A stretch of 64,000 nucleotides of DNA from JAEUHO01 sp046350655 (GTDB lineage: Bacteria > Planctomycetota > PLA2 > JAEUHO01): the NCBI GenBank assembly GCA_046350655.1, contig JAXMAB010000011.1, forward strand, positions 62,001 to 126,000, read 5' to 3'. The stretch's first letter is position 1, and each line of letters begins with the position of its first letter. Positions 26,927-34,798 of the stretch are shown here, piece by piece. The position numbers were made by a program, and so were the translations under genes. The notes beneath the pieces are model-generated. The model saw nothing but the letters and a program-made list of their open reading frames with translations, did no database searches and was not told the DNA's origin.

Positions 26927-27483
26927 TTCGGCGCCCCCGAACCCGGGGCACCCGAACCCGGGGCGCCCGACGCCGGGGCGCCCGGGGCGGGCGTCGCCTT
27001 CGCCGTGGCGTCCTGGATGCGCTGGAGGACCTCGAGCGCGTCCTTCACGGGCGTGCGCTTGTAGACCGCCCACGCCGCCTCGTACGCCGGCGCGTCGTCG
27101 GCCGCGACGATCTGGACGTCGACCGCGTCGTCGAACTGCCCCGCCGACTCGCGTTCGCCGGCGAGCGCGTCCACCTTCGCGCGGGCCTCCGTCGAGAGGC
27201 CGCCGAACTTCTTCCGCAGGGCCGGGAACATGTCCTCGTACGGGCCCTTGTCGGCGACGAGCGACGCCAGGGCGATGGCCTCGAGGCGCGCCCGATCGGT
27301 GCCGGCGGCGGCCTCGAGGTTCCAGGCCTCCTCGAACTTCCCCGCCGCCAGGGCCTCGTCGGCCTTGCGGCGCACGTCCTGGGCGTGGCTCCCGACCGAC
27401 GGCGACGCGGGCGCCGAGAGGTCCGACACGCCGGCGCAGCCGACGAGCGCGAACGCGAGCACCCACGCGATCGACCGGGCCAT
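26923..27483 (-). CDS. Small lipoprotein of unknown function
   Basis: Predicted 186 residues. Signal peptide with lipobox (MARSIAWVLAFALVGCAGV). The body is helical and TPR-like in feel (DEALAAGKFEEAWNLEAAAG), with no catalytic motif that I recognise. The C-terminus is a short repeat of PGSGAPGSGAP type, encoded by tandem copies of a ~12-15-base unit at about 26930-26990. The stop overlaps the start of the WbpB-like gene, so the two are co-transcribed; this hints at a link to envelope polysaccharide. Confidence 0.6.
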   Translation of the reverse strand: MARSIAWVLAFALVGCAGVSDLSAPASPSVGSHAQDVRRKADEALAAGKFEEAWNLEAAAGTDRARLEAIALASLVADKGPYEDMFPALRKKFGGLSTEARAKVDALAGERESAGQFDDAVDVQIVAADDAPAYEAAWAVYKRTPVKDALEVLQRIQDATAKATPAPGAPASGAPGSGAPGSGAPK

Positions 27484-27588
27484 CGACACCTCCGGGGGCC
27501 GCCGAGGATACGTCGGCCGCGCCCGGGGCGCCACGACGGCGGGGGTGCGCGTGCGGCGGAACGGGACGCCGCGCCGTCCGTCCGTACG

Positions 27589-29676
27589 ATGGCCCGGATG
27601 CACGGCGCGCGTCCCGACGACGGGACCTACCCCCCCGATCCCGACGCGACGTCCCCCGCCGGGGGCGCCGCCCCCCGCCCGGCCTGGGACCGCGAGCCCG
27701 CGGTCGTGCCGGCCGGCGGGCGCATCCGCCGCGAGGCCCTCGACCCCGACGCCGTCTTCGTCGTGAAGCACCTCCAGCGGATGGGCCACGAGGCCTACCT
27801 CGTCGGCGGCTGCGTCCGCGACGCCCTCCTCGGCCTCGAGCCGAAGGACTTCGACGTCGCGACCGACGCCCCGCCGAACCGCATCAAGCGCCTCTTCCGG
27901 TCGGCCTTCGTCATCGGGCGCCGCTTCCGCCTCGTCCACGTCCGGTTCCCGGGCAACAAGGTCGTCGAGACGGCCACGTTCCGCGCCGACCCGGGCGCCG
28001 CCGGCCGCGACCCCGACCGGGCGGACGGCCCGATCCACGACGACAACGTCTTCGGCACCGCCGCCGAGGACGCCTGGCGGCGCGACTTCTCCGTCAACGC
28101 GCTCTTCTACGACCCCGTCGCCGACACGGTCGTGGACTACGTGGACGGGCTGGCCGACCTCGAGACCCGCACGATCCGGGCCCTCGGCGACCCGGTCACG
28201 CGCCTCAAGGAGGACCCCGTCCGGATGATCCGGGCGGCCCACTTCGCCGCGCGCCTCGGCGGCTCGCTCGAGCCGCGCCTCGCGGAGGCCATCACCGCCT
28301 GCGCGACCGAGATCGAGAAGGCCAGCCGCTCGCGCCTGTACGTCGAGCTCCTGAAGGTGCTCGGCCGCGGCTGCGCGCACCCGACGCTCCACGACCTCTA
28401 CGAGCGCCGCGTCCTCGACGGCTGGCTGCCCGAGGTCGTGAAGTTCCTCGACCAGCCGATCCGCTGGCCCGAGCGCGGCGGCGGCACCCACGAGGCCGCG
28501 CGCCACGGCGAGCCCGCCGACGCGCCGCCGTCGCACCGCACGTGGAACCTCCTCGGCGCCGCCGACGCGTGGGGCCTCGCGGCCCACGGCGTGCCCGAGT
28601 CGCTGATGCTCGCGACGCTCCTCGGGCCGTGGCTGCTCGACTCGTTCGCGCGCGGCCCCCGCCGCGGCCCGGACGTCTGGGCGCACGTCGAGGAGACGTT
28701 CCGCCCCATCGCCCTGCGCATGAACGTCCCGCGCAAGACGTCGTGGGAGCTCCGCGAGATCCTCGGCATGCAGGGCAAGCTCGCGCGCCCCGACGACGTC
28801 CCGCGCCGCCGCGCGATGGTCGTCCACCGGCCGGTGTTCCCCGAGGCGCTCGTCTACCTCGAGCTCGAGCTCCGCGCCCGCGACCAGGACCTCGCGCTCG
28901 TCGAGCGCTGGCGCGAGATCGCCGACGAGGTCTGGCGCTCCTCCCACCGCCCGCGCAGCCCGGTCCTCGAGGACGACGCCGCCCCGGGCGACGGGACGCC
29001 GTTGGACGGGGGGCCGCCCACGGACCTCGCCGCCGACCCCCGCGACCGCGACGAGGGTCCGCTCCGCGACGACGGCGCGACCGGCGCCACGGGCTTCCCG
29101 GACGACGGTTCGCCCGACGGCCGGGCCGACGACGGCCCGGGTGGCCGGCGACGCCGCCGGCGCCGCGGCGGTCGTCACCGCCGTCGCGACGACGACGGGC
29201 CGCGCGCGTCCCACGCCGCCGACGGGAACACCGACGCGTCCGGCGACCTCGGTGCCGAGGCGGGGATGGACGCGTTCGTCGAGCGTCCGTTCGTCGACGA
29301 CGCCCGCGCGGACGACGCGCCGCCGGCCGACCGGTCGCCGACCCACCGGCCGTCGAGCGACGGGCCCCACGGCGACGGCCCGTCGGGCGATCGGCCCGCG
29401 CCGCGCCGTCGCGCCGCGGCGGCGCCTCCGCCCCCGAGCCGTTCGACGGGCCGACGGAGACCCGCGCGCACCCGCCGGCGCCGGAGCCGCGCCGCGCGCC
29501 GGTCGTTCCGCCCCCGCCGCGCCCCCGCCCCGCCGCCGCCGCCCGTCGTGCCCCCGCGGCCACGCCGCCGGTCGCGCGGCCCACGCCCGCGCGGCCGAAG
29601 CCCTCGGGCGACGAACGGCCGTTCGGCCTCGGCTCTGACCGCGGCCACGGCCTCTGACCGCGGCGACCGGCTCTGA
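27589..29676 (+). CDS. Poly(A) polymerase / CCA-adding enzyme family nucleotidyltransferase (PcnB-like)
   Basis: Predicted 695 residues; an alternative ATG lies nine bases on. The nucleotidyltransferase head is clear: HEAYLVGGCVRDALLGLEP, KDFDVATDAPPNRIKRLF with the metal-binding DxD, then FRLVHVRF and WRRDFSVNALFYDP. The template/nucleotide-binding segment is RLKEDPVRMIRAAHFAARLG. The middle region (KASRSRLYVELLKVL to LREILGMQGKL) fits PcnB-type enzymes, which add 3' poly(A) tails and speed RNA decay. CCA-adding activity cannot be excluded. The last ~230 residues are low-complexity, Asp/Arg/Pro-rich, and the final reading frame is doubtful. The gene converges on nrfA across a 40-bp palindrome. 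Confidence 0.85.
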   Translation: MARMHGARPDDGTYPPDPDATSPAGGAAPRPAWDREPAVVPAGGRIRREALDPDAVFVVKHLQRMGHEAYLVGGCVRDALLGLEPKDFDVATDAPPNRIKRLFRSAFVIGRRFRLVHVRFPGNKVVETATFRADPGAAGRDPDRADGPIHDDNVFGTAAEDAWRRDFSVNALFYDPVADTVVDYVDGLADLETRTIRALGDPVTRLKEDPVRMIRAAHFAARLGGSLEPRLAEAITACATEIEKASRSRLYVELLKVLGRGCAHPTLHDLYERRVLDGWLPEVVKFLDQPIRWPERGGGTHEAARHGEPADAPPSHRTWNLLGAADAWGLAAHGVPESLMLATLLGPWLLDSFARGPRRGPDVWAHVEETFRPIALRMNVPRKTSWELREILGMQGKLARPDDVPRRRAMVVHRPVFPEALVYLELELRARDQDLALVERWREIADEVWRSSHRPRSPVLEDDAAPGDGTPLDGGPPTDLAADPRDRDEGPLRDDGATGATGFPDDGSPDGRADDGPGGRRRRRRRGGRHRRRDDDGPRASHAADGNTDASGDLGAEAGMDAFVERPFVDDARADDAPPADRSPTHRPSSDGPHGDGPSGDRPAPRRRAAAAPPPPSRSTGRRRPARTRRRRSRAARRSFRPRRAPAPPPPPVVPPRPRRRSRGPRPRGRSPRATNGRSASALTAATASDRGDRL

Positions 29677-29725
29677 CGGCGGCGACGGGGCGGGCGATCC
29701 GGCCCCGCGGCGCGGACGAGGGTCC

Positions 29726-29765
29726 GGGACCGCGAGGCCCGGCGGCCGCCGGGCCTCGCGGTCCC
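29726..29765. terminator. Perfect 40-bp palindrome between convergent genes (bidirectional terminator-like)
   Basis: Arms of 20 bases: GGGACCGCGAGGCCCGGCGG and its exact reverse complement, with no spacer. It is the complete form of the dispersed repeat, 50 bases after the PcnB-like stop and 21 bases after the nrfA stop on the other strand. The position suits a two-way intrinsic terminator, though no U-tract follows. Confidence 0.7.
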
Positions 29766-29785
29766 CACCCGCCGACCGGGTCCGT

Positions 29786-31243
29786 TCACTTCGGCGGCGT
29801 GACCGTCCCGCCGGCGCGCCAGCGCAGGGCCGCCACCTCGCCCTGGCGGGCGAAGTCGACGGCCTGCCCGAGGACCCGCGCGGCCTCCTGGGGGGCGTGG
29901 AACCCCATCGAGTTCTCGGCGGCGATGAAGTCGATCCGCCACTGCGCCTTGCGCTGGAGGGCGAGGGCCGGCGCGAGCTGTTCCGGCGTCGCGCCCTCGG
30001 CCTTCGCCGCGGCGATCGCGTCGAGCTGGTCCATGAGGGCCTTCGCCGCCAGCTGCAGCAGCTCGAAGTTGCGCGTCTGGATCGTGTCCACGCGCGCCTT
30101 CATCTCGTCCTCGGACGCGTGGTGGCAGGTCTGGCAGGCGCGGTTGACGTTGAGGAGCGGGCTGCGCACCCAGTGGTCGGAGACCTTCGACGCGCCGTCG
30201 CGCATGTAGGGCATGTGGCAGTCCGCGCACGAGACGCCGCTGCGGGCGTGGATGCCCTCGCTCCACAGCTCGAACTCGGGGTGCTGGGCCTTCAGGATCT
30301 CGGCGCCCGTCTCCGCGTGCTTGTAGTCGAGGAACCGCCCGCCGTCGGGGAACGTGCGGCCGTCCCAGTGGGCCTCGACGGCGTCCGCGCGCAGCCCCTT
30401 CGACCACGGGAACTCGAGTGGCATCTTCGTCGAGCAGTAGTACTCGACGTGGCACTGCCCGCAGACGAACGAGCGCATCTCGCCGCGGCGGGCGTCCACG
30501 TTGGGGTCGTACGGCTTCGCGCGCTTCCCCGCCCGCCACTCGGCGATGGTCGGGACGGCCGGCACGGGCGCGTCGGACGCGGCGAGCGCGGCGATCCCGC
30601 GGAGGAAGCCGGGCCGGGTCACGCGCAGCGCCATGGTCGCGGGGTCGTGGCAGTCGACGCAGGCCACGGGGTGGGCGTGGCCCAGCTCGTGGAGCCGCGC
30701 GTTCGCTTCCTGGTACGAGAGCTTGTGGGACGCGTCGAAACCCTTCATCACGTCGCCGTCGCCGAGCGCGCGGTAGAGGGGGATGACCGACGCGTGGCAG
30801 TGCAGGCAGGACCCCGACTGGGGCTTCTCGAGCCGGCGCGTGGCCTCCTGGTCGTCCAGCATGTACGCGTGGCCGCGGCGGTCGCGGTAGTCGATGGAGA
30901 ACGCGTACCCGAGGAACATGCGCTTGAGCCACGGGTCGCGCTCGATCTTCTCGGCGGGGAGCGCCTCGCTGCCCCCGTGGCCCCCGAAGCGGGTACGGGT
31001 GGTCAATGCGGTGCGCTTGTACGAGTCGTACTGCTTGGGCCAGTTGACGCCCCAGACGGCGGGGTCGGTGACGTCCTCGCCGACCGGCTTGAGCAGCACG
31101 TAGGCGTGCCGCTCCTCGGCCTTGCGCTCGGCGATGTTGGCCATGAGCGCGGCGACGGCCGCGGTGACGATCGTCGCGCCGACGAGCAGCGCGACGAAGA
31201 GGAGGCCGCCCCGGCGGGGCGCGGGGGTCGTGGAGGTGCTCAT
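29786..31243 (-). CDS. nrfA: Ammonia-forming cytochrome c nitrite reductase, catalytic subunit
   Basis: Predicted 485 residues. NrfA reduces nitrite to ammonium with six electrons in the periplasm. An N-terminal hydrophobic segment (residues 14-34) may anchor it. Five haem motifs are present in the expected order: CLHCH (146-150), CVDCH, CGQCH, CADCH and CQTCH. The first is the catalytic haem position, where CXXCK is common; here it is CXXCH, a variant known in other functional NrfA proteins. The segment CGQCHVEYYC matches the calcium-site region. The start overlaps the nrfH stop (ATGA), giving translational coupling with its electron donor. It is the last gene of a five-gene operon. Confidence 0.93.
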   Translation of the reverse strand: MSTSTTPAPRRGGLLFVALLVGATIVTAAVAALMANIAERKAEERHAYVLLKPVGEDVTDPAVWGVNWPKQYDSYKRTALTTRTRFGGHGGSEALPAEKIERDPWLKRMFLGYAFSIDYRDRRGHAYMLDDQEATRRLEKPQSGSCLHCHASVIPLYRALGDGDVMKGFDASHKLSYQEANARLHELGHAHPVACVDCHDPATMALRVTRPGFLRGIAALAASDAPVPAVPTIAEWRAGKRAKPYDPNVDARRGEMRSFVCGQCHVEYYCSTKMPLEFPWSKGLRADAVEAHWDGRTFPDGGRFLDYKHAETGAEILKAQHPEFELWSEGIHARSGVSCADCHMPYMRDGASKVSDHWVRSPLLNVNRACQTCHHASEDEMKARVDTIQTRNFELLQLAAKALMDQLDAIAAAKAEGATPEQLAPALALQRKAQWRIDFIAAENSMGFHAPQEAARVLGQAVDFARQGEVAALRWRAGGTVTPPK

Positions 31244-31767
31244 GGTCCCTTGGCTCCTTCGTTCGGGCCGCGGTCGGCGCCGCCGAGCCCCGCGCGGGGC
31301 CCGTGGCCGACGGTGGCGTGGCAGTGCGTGCACTGGATCGCGCGGCGGTCCGTCGTGGCCCCGGCGACGAGGTCGTGGACGAGGTCGCCATGGCACCGCA
31401 GGCAGTTCTCCTGCAGGATCGCGGCGTTGCGCGGCGTGATCCGGATCGGCTCCGGGAAGTCCTGGAACGTGAACGCCTTGCTGTGGTTGAAGCCGTTCAC
31501 GGCCTTCGCCACCCACTTGGAGAGCCCGCTCGCCGGGAGGTGGCAGTCCACGCACGACGCGGTCGTGTGATGGCTGGCCTTCTGCCAGCCGTCGTACTGC
31601 GGGCGCATGATGTGGCAGTTGACGCACGCCCGCGGGTCCGTCGAGAGGTACGACGCGCCCTCCGCGTACGTGAAGGTGAAGAGCCCGAGGCCGAGGGGCA
31701 CGCCGACGGCCAGCGCCGCGAGGACGAGTCCTCGTCGCGAGCCGGCGAGTCGCCGCAGGATGCCCAT
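31240..31767 (-). CDS. nrfH: Tetrahaem quinol dehydrogenase subunit of nitrite reductase
   Basis: Predicted 175 residues. NapC/NirT-family membrane cytochrome that passes electrons from menaquinol to NrfA. A single N-terminal membrane helix (GLVLAALAVGVPLGLGLFTF) precedes four haem motifs: CVNCH, CVDCH, CLRCH and CTHCH. YLSTDPRACVNCHIMRPQYD matches the quinol-side region. The C-terminal tail is short and charged. Order nrfH-nrfA with an ATGA overlap is the usual arrangement in epsilon/delta proteobacteria and planctomycetes. The porin gene ends 62 bases upstream. Confidence 0.94.
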   Translation of the reverse strand: MGILRRLAGSRRGLVLAALAVGVPLGLGLFTFTYAEGASYLSTDPRACVNCHIMRPQYDGWQKASHHTTASCVDCHLPASGLSKWVAKAVNGFNHSKAFTFQDFPEPIRITPRNAAILQENCLRCHGDLVHDLVAGATTDRRAIQCTHCHATVGHGPRAGLGGADRGPNEGAKGP

Positions 31768-31828
31768 CGTCGCCTCCTCCCGCCCGGGGCCGCGTGCCCT
31801 CGGGACGAGCGTACCGCCGCCGCGGGGC

Positions 31829-33253
31829 TCAGAAGGTGAACGTCACCTGCGCGTAGAGGAACGCGACGTCGTCGTCCGGGCCGGTCTGCTCGATCACCTC
31901 GCCGGCGAACACGTACGAGCCGCCCACCTCGAGCTCGAGGTGGCGGTCGACGGCCAGCTTCGCCTGCAGGTCGAGTTCGGTGGCCACCTCGCGGGCGTCG
32001 CCCCCGGCGCGCAGCACGCCCCCGCCGGCGTTGTAGACCGCGTCGTCCGTGCTCGCGCGCCAGAACTGGTGGGCGTCGAAACGGAGCGTCAGCCGGTCCG
32101 CGGGCTTCGCGGTCGCGGTGAGCCGCGCGGCGATCACGTTCTGGCGCCCGATCAGGTCGGCCCAGCCGAACCAGAGGTGGCCGGTCGGGAACAGCTGGTG
32201 GAACGTCCCGAGGTCGCCGCCGGGGCCGTCGTCGTCGCCGCTGGCGTAGTCCGCGCCGAGGGCGAGGCGAGGCTGCCAGCAGCCGCCCGGCTTCCAGCCG
32301 AGCTCCACCGTCGCCATCCACGCGAAGATGTCCTGGTCGCCGAACTCGCCGACCTGAAGGGCCCCCTCGGCGTCGTAGTCGAGGCAGGTGCCGCAGACCG
32401 GGCCGGTGCACGCGCCGCCGACCGTGAGCCTCGACTCCTCGTCCACGACCTTCTGCCACGACGCCGCCTCGCGGTCGAGCCCGTACGCGTAGAGCTCGAA
32501 CGGCCGGTCCGTCGTGGACGTGTTCCTGTAGTGGAGGCCGGCGAACACCGTGTCGTCGTCGGCTTCGTCGCCCTCGTCGGCCTCGACCACCACCGGGTTC
32601 ACGACGAACGCGTCGAGGCGCCAGTGGCAGCCCTTCACCCACGCGCCCCCGCCCTCGAAGGTGCGTCGGACGTTCGTCCAGTCCGCCGGCCCCACGAGGC
32701 GCTGCTTGCCGAACAGCAACTCGTGGCGTCCGACCCACCCACCGACGTCGAGCCCGTTCACCTGCCCGCGTCCCTCGACGAAGAGGTTCAGCAGGTCGCC
32801 GTGGTTCTCGTCCACCGGGCGGGGCCCTGCCTCGCGCCCGTCGGCGTCGGCGTAGATCCCCTCCGCGAACACGCGGACCTGGCAGCCGAGGTGCAGGTCC
32901 ACGTGGGCCCGGGCCCGCAGGAGTCCCCACCCGTCGTCCCCGGGGACCGAGCCGAAGCCCTGGTCGGACCACGCCTCGTACCGGGCGCGCACCTGTCCGC
33001 CGACGTCCACCCACACGCGCCCGCACCCGTCGAGGACCACGCCCTTCATCCGGTCGGAGAGATCGCAGGGCCCGGCGTCCCGCGTCGTGCAGAAGGCGTT
33101 CCAGTCCTCCTGGAAGCGGAGGTTCTCGTACTTCGGGGGCTTCGCCGGCGCGGCGGCCGGGCCGTCCGCCGCCGCGGGGGCGGCGCCGACGAGCGCGGCC
33201 GAGAGCCCGCAGGCGGAGACGAGGGCGACGACGAAGTGGACGGGGCGGATCAT
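31829..33253 (-). CDS. Outer-membrane beta-barrel porin (alginate-export family-like)
   Basis: Predicted 474 residues. Signal peptide MIRPVHFVVALVSACGLSAA ending near AAAADGP. The mature protein is rich in alternating strands and ends in phenylalanine (YAQVTFTF), the usual outer-membrane assembly signal. Segments WGLLRARAHVDLHLG, GRHELLFGKQRLVGP and WTNVRRTFEGG resemble the alginate-export porin family, whose members also serve other small solutes. Between the RIC and nrfH genes it may admit nitrite or nitrate to the periplasm; this is inference from position. Several cysteines in the middle (GGACTGPVCGTC) are unusual for a porin. Confidence 0.8.
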   Translation of the reverse strand: MIRPVHFVVALVSACGLSAALVGAAPAAADGPAAAPAKPPKYENLRFQEDWNAFCTTRDAGPCDLSDRMKGVVLDGCGRVWVDVGGQVRARYEAWSDQGFGSVPGDDGWGLLRARAHVDLHLGCQVRVFAEGIYADADGREAGPRPVDENHGDLLNLFVEGRGQVNGLDVGGWVGRHELLFGKQRLVGPADWTNVRRTFEGGGAWVKGCHWRLDAFVVNPVVVEADEGDEADDDTVFAGLHYRNTSTTDRPFELYAYGLDREAASWQKVVDEESRLTVGGACTGPVCGTCLDYDAEGALQVGEFGDQDIFAWMATVELGWKPGGCWQPRLALGADYASGDDDGPGGDLGTFHQLFPTGHLWFGWADLIGRQNVIAARLTATAKPADRLTLRFDAHQFWRASTDDAVYNAGGGVLRAGGDAREVATELDLQAKLAVDRHLELEVGGSYVFAGEVIEQTGPDDDVAFLYAQVTFTF

Positions 33254-33282
33254 GGCGCGGCGCCTCCGGGTCGGCGGGACGG

Positions 33283-33987
33283 TCAGAGGCCGGCGAGGGC
33301 CCTGGCCTTCGGGTGCAGGACGTTGTTCTCGAGGTGGACGTGGCGGTGCAGGTCGAGCTCGAACGCGTCGAGGGCCCCCCACAGCGCGCGCCACGTCGTG
33401 CACGCGTGCGGCGGCACGCGGTAGTCGTCGGCCAGCGTGCGCAGCTCGGCGAAGGCGGCGCCGACGAGGTCGTGCTCCATCTCCATGACCTCGATGGGCC
33501 CCTCGACGCCGCAGTGCATCGCGGGCGTCCGCCCCGCCTCGAGCGCGCGGATCATCGGGAAGAGGACCTGCTCCTCCTTCTCGAGGTGCGGCCACAGCTC
33601 GGCCGACGCCTGCCGCCAGATCGCGGCCATCCGCGGCAGCTGCGCCTCCGGGTGGTTCGTGCCGTGCACCTGCAGCACGCGCTCCATCCGCGGCGAGATC
33701 GCCGTCAGCTCGCGTCGCATGAACGTGTGGTGGACCGCCTCGATGTGCGCGATGAGGGCCGTCGCCGACTCCTTCGACCAGTCGCGGTCGGCGGCGGGCG
33801 CGACGACCACCCTGTCGAGCTCCGCGAGGACGACGTCGGTCTCGAGGCCCGCGCGCACGCACGCGTCCGCGAGGCTCTTGCCCCCGCCGCAGCAGTAGTC
33901 GAGCCCGAGCCGCTCGAACACGTTGGCGGCCGCGGGCACGGACACGACGATGCTGCCGACCGACTGGTGCGGGTCGAACCGGTTCAT
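33283..33987 (-). CDS. Iron-sulphur cluster repair di-iron protein (RIC, YtfE/ScdA type)
   Basis: Predicted 234 residues. The N-terminal ScdA-type domain has the CC motif in LGLDYCCGGGKSLADAC. The hemerythrin-like four-helix domain provides di-iron ligands: HIEAVHHTFMRREL, LWPHLEKEEQVLFP, EVMEMEHDLVGAAF and LHRHVHLENNVLHPKA. These proteins repair Fe-S clusters damaged by nitric oxide and oxidants. Its ATG overlaps the TetR stop (ATGA). The link with nrfHA makes sense because NO is a by-product of nitrite metabolism. Length and motif set are typical, with nothing missing. Confidence 0.92.
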   Translation of the reverse strand: MNRFDPHQSVGSIVVSVPAAANVFERLGLDYCCGGGKSLADACVRAGLETDVVLAELDRVVVAPAADRDWSKESATALIAHIEAVHHTFMRRELTAISPRMERVLQVHGTNHPEAQLPRMAAIWRQASAELWPHLEKEEQVLFPMIRALEAGRTPAMHCGVEGPIEVMEMEHDLVGAAFAELRTLADDYRVPPHACTTWRALWGALDAFELDLHRHVHLENNVLHPKARALAGL

Positions 33988-34637
33988 GGGAGGCTCCGAC
34001 GGGGGCGGGGGGCGGACAAGGGAGATGCGCGGGACGACGCAGGCGACGCGGGCGCGAGCACGCCGCGGATCGCGAACCCGAGGTCGCGCCGCACGCGCGC
34101 GACGAGGGACGGGCCCGCGGGCTCGCGGCACCAGGCCAGCTGCACGCCGAGGAAGGCATCCATCAGGAACGCGGCCCGGCGGCGTCGGGACGCGAGGCCC
34201 GGCGGCAGCAGGGCCGACAGCCTCGCGACCGCGGCGGCGCGCCGCGCCGCGCGGGCCGTGGCGACCGGGCCCGGGACGTGGCTCGCGGGGATGAGCACGC
34301 GCGCGAGCGCCGCGTGCGCGTCGAGCGGGGCCGCGAGGGCGACGAAGAAGCGGCGCGGCGCCGCCGCGCCGGGCGCGGGCGGGCGCGCGGGGGCGGCGGC
34401 CGGCGGCGACGACGGCGCATGGACCGACGCGAACAGCGCGTCCACGAACGCGAGCCGCGTCGGGAAGTGCGCGTACCAGAGCGGTCGGCTCACCCCCGCC
34501 TCGCGCGCCACGGCCGCGGGGTCGAGCGGGTCGGCGCCGCGCTCGGCCAGCGCGTGCGCGGCCGCGACGAGGGCCGCGCGCGTCGCCTCGCGGCGCTGTG
34601 CGCGATCGGAGGTCGGGGTGTCCGGGCCGCGGCTCAT
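33984..34637 (-). CDS. TetR-family transcriptional regulator
   Basis: Predicted 217 residues. The N-terminal helix-turn-helix is visible (REATRAALVAAAHALAERG, DPAAVAREAGVSRPLWYAHF, PTRLAFVDALF). The C-terminal ligand-binding region is alanine-rich and not assignable to a ligand. First gene of the operon with RIC, porin, nrfH and nrfA. A perfect inverted repeat lies 20 bases upstream and probably binds this protein. TetR proteins normally repress, so this one may be released by a nitrite- or NO-related signal or by a metabolite; the inducer is unknown. Confidence 0.88.
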   Translation of the reverse strand: MSRGPDTPTSDRAQRREATRAALVAAAHALAERGADPLDPAAVAREAGVSRPLWYAHFPTRLAFVDALFASVHAPSSPPAAAPARPPAPGAAAPRRFFVALAAPLDAHAALARVLIPASHVPGPVATARAARRAAAVARLSALLPPGLASRRRRAAFLMDAFLGVQLAWCREPAGPSLVARVRRDLGFAIRGVLAPASPASSRASPLSAPRPRRSLP

Positions 34638-34656
34638 GCCCCGACGCTAGGTCTGT

Positions 34657-34674
34657 CGTTGACAGTTGTCAACG
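34657..34674 (-). promoter_or_regulatory. Palindromic operator overlapping a TTGACA box upstream of the TetR-RIC-nrf operon
   Basis: CGTTGACAGTTGTCAACG: two 8-base arms around GT, centred about 28 bases before the TetR start. A TTGACA -35 element (minus strand) lies inside it, with TAGCGT 17 bases downstream as a weak -10. Binding here would block the promoter, which fits autorepression. The AT-rich composition stands out from the surroundings. Confidence 0.7.
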
Positions 34675-34766
34675 ATTGCAGGAGCGCGCCGGGGGATCGG
34701 GATCGGACCGGACCGGTCCCCGGGTCGGCCGCCGCGTGCGGTCGCGCCGCGGCCCCTCCGCGCGGA

Positions 34767-34784
34767 CCGGGCCTCGCGGTCCCG
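34767..34784. repeat. Dispersed palindromic repeat 3' of the FAD-protein gene
   Basis: CCGGGCCTCGCGGTCCCG, 15 bases after the stop of the minus-strand FAD/NAD(P)-binding gene and upstream of the TetR promoter region. Confidence 0.7.
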
Positions 34785-34798
34785 CGCGAGGGATCGCT

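Noticed and set aside
33961..33990. tRNA T-loop-like sequence GGTCGAACC
   Set aside because: Lies inside the RIC gene start with no cloverleaf around it. No tRNA was found by eye anywhere.
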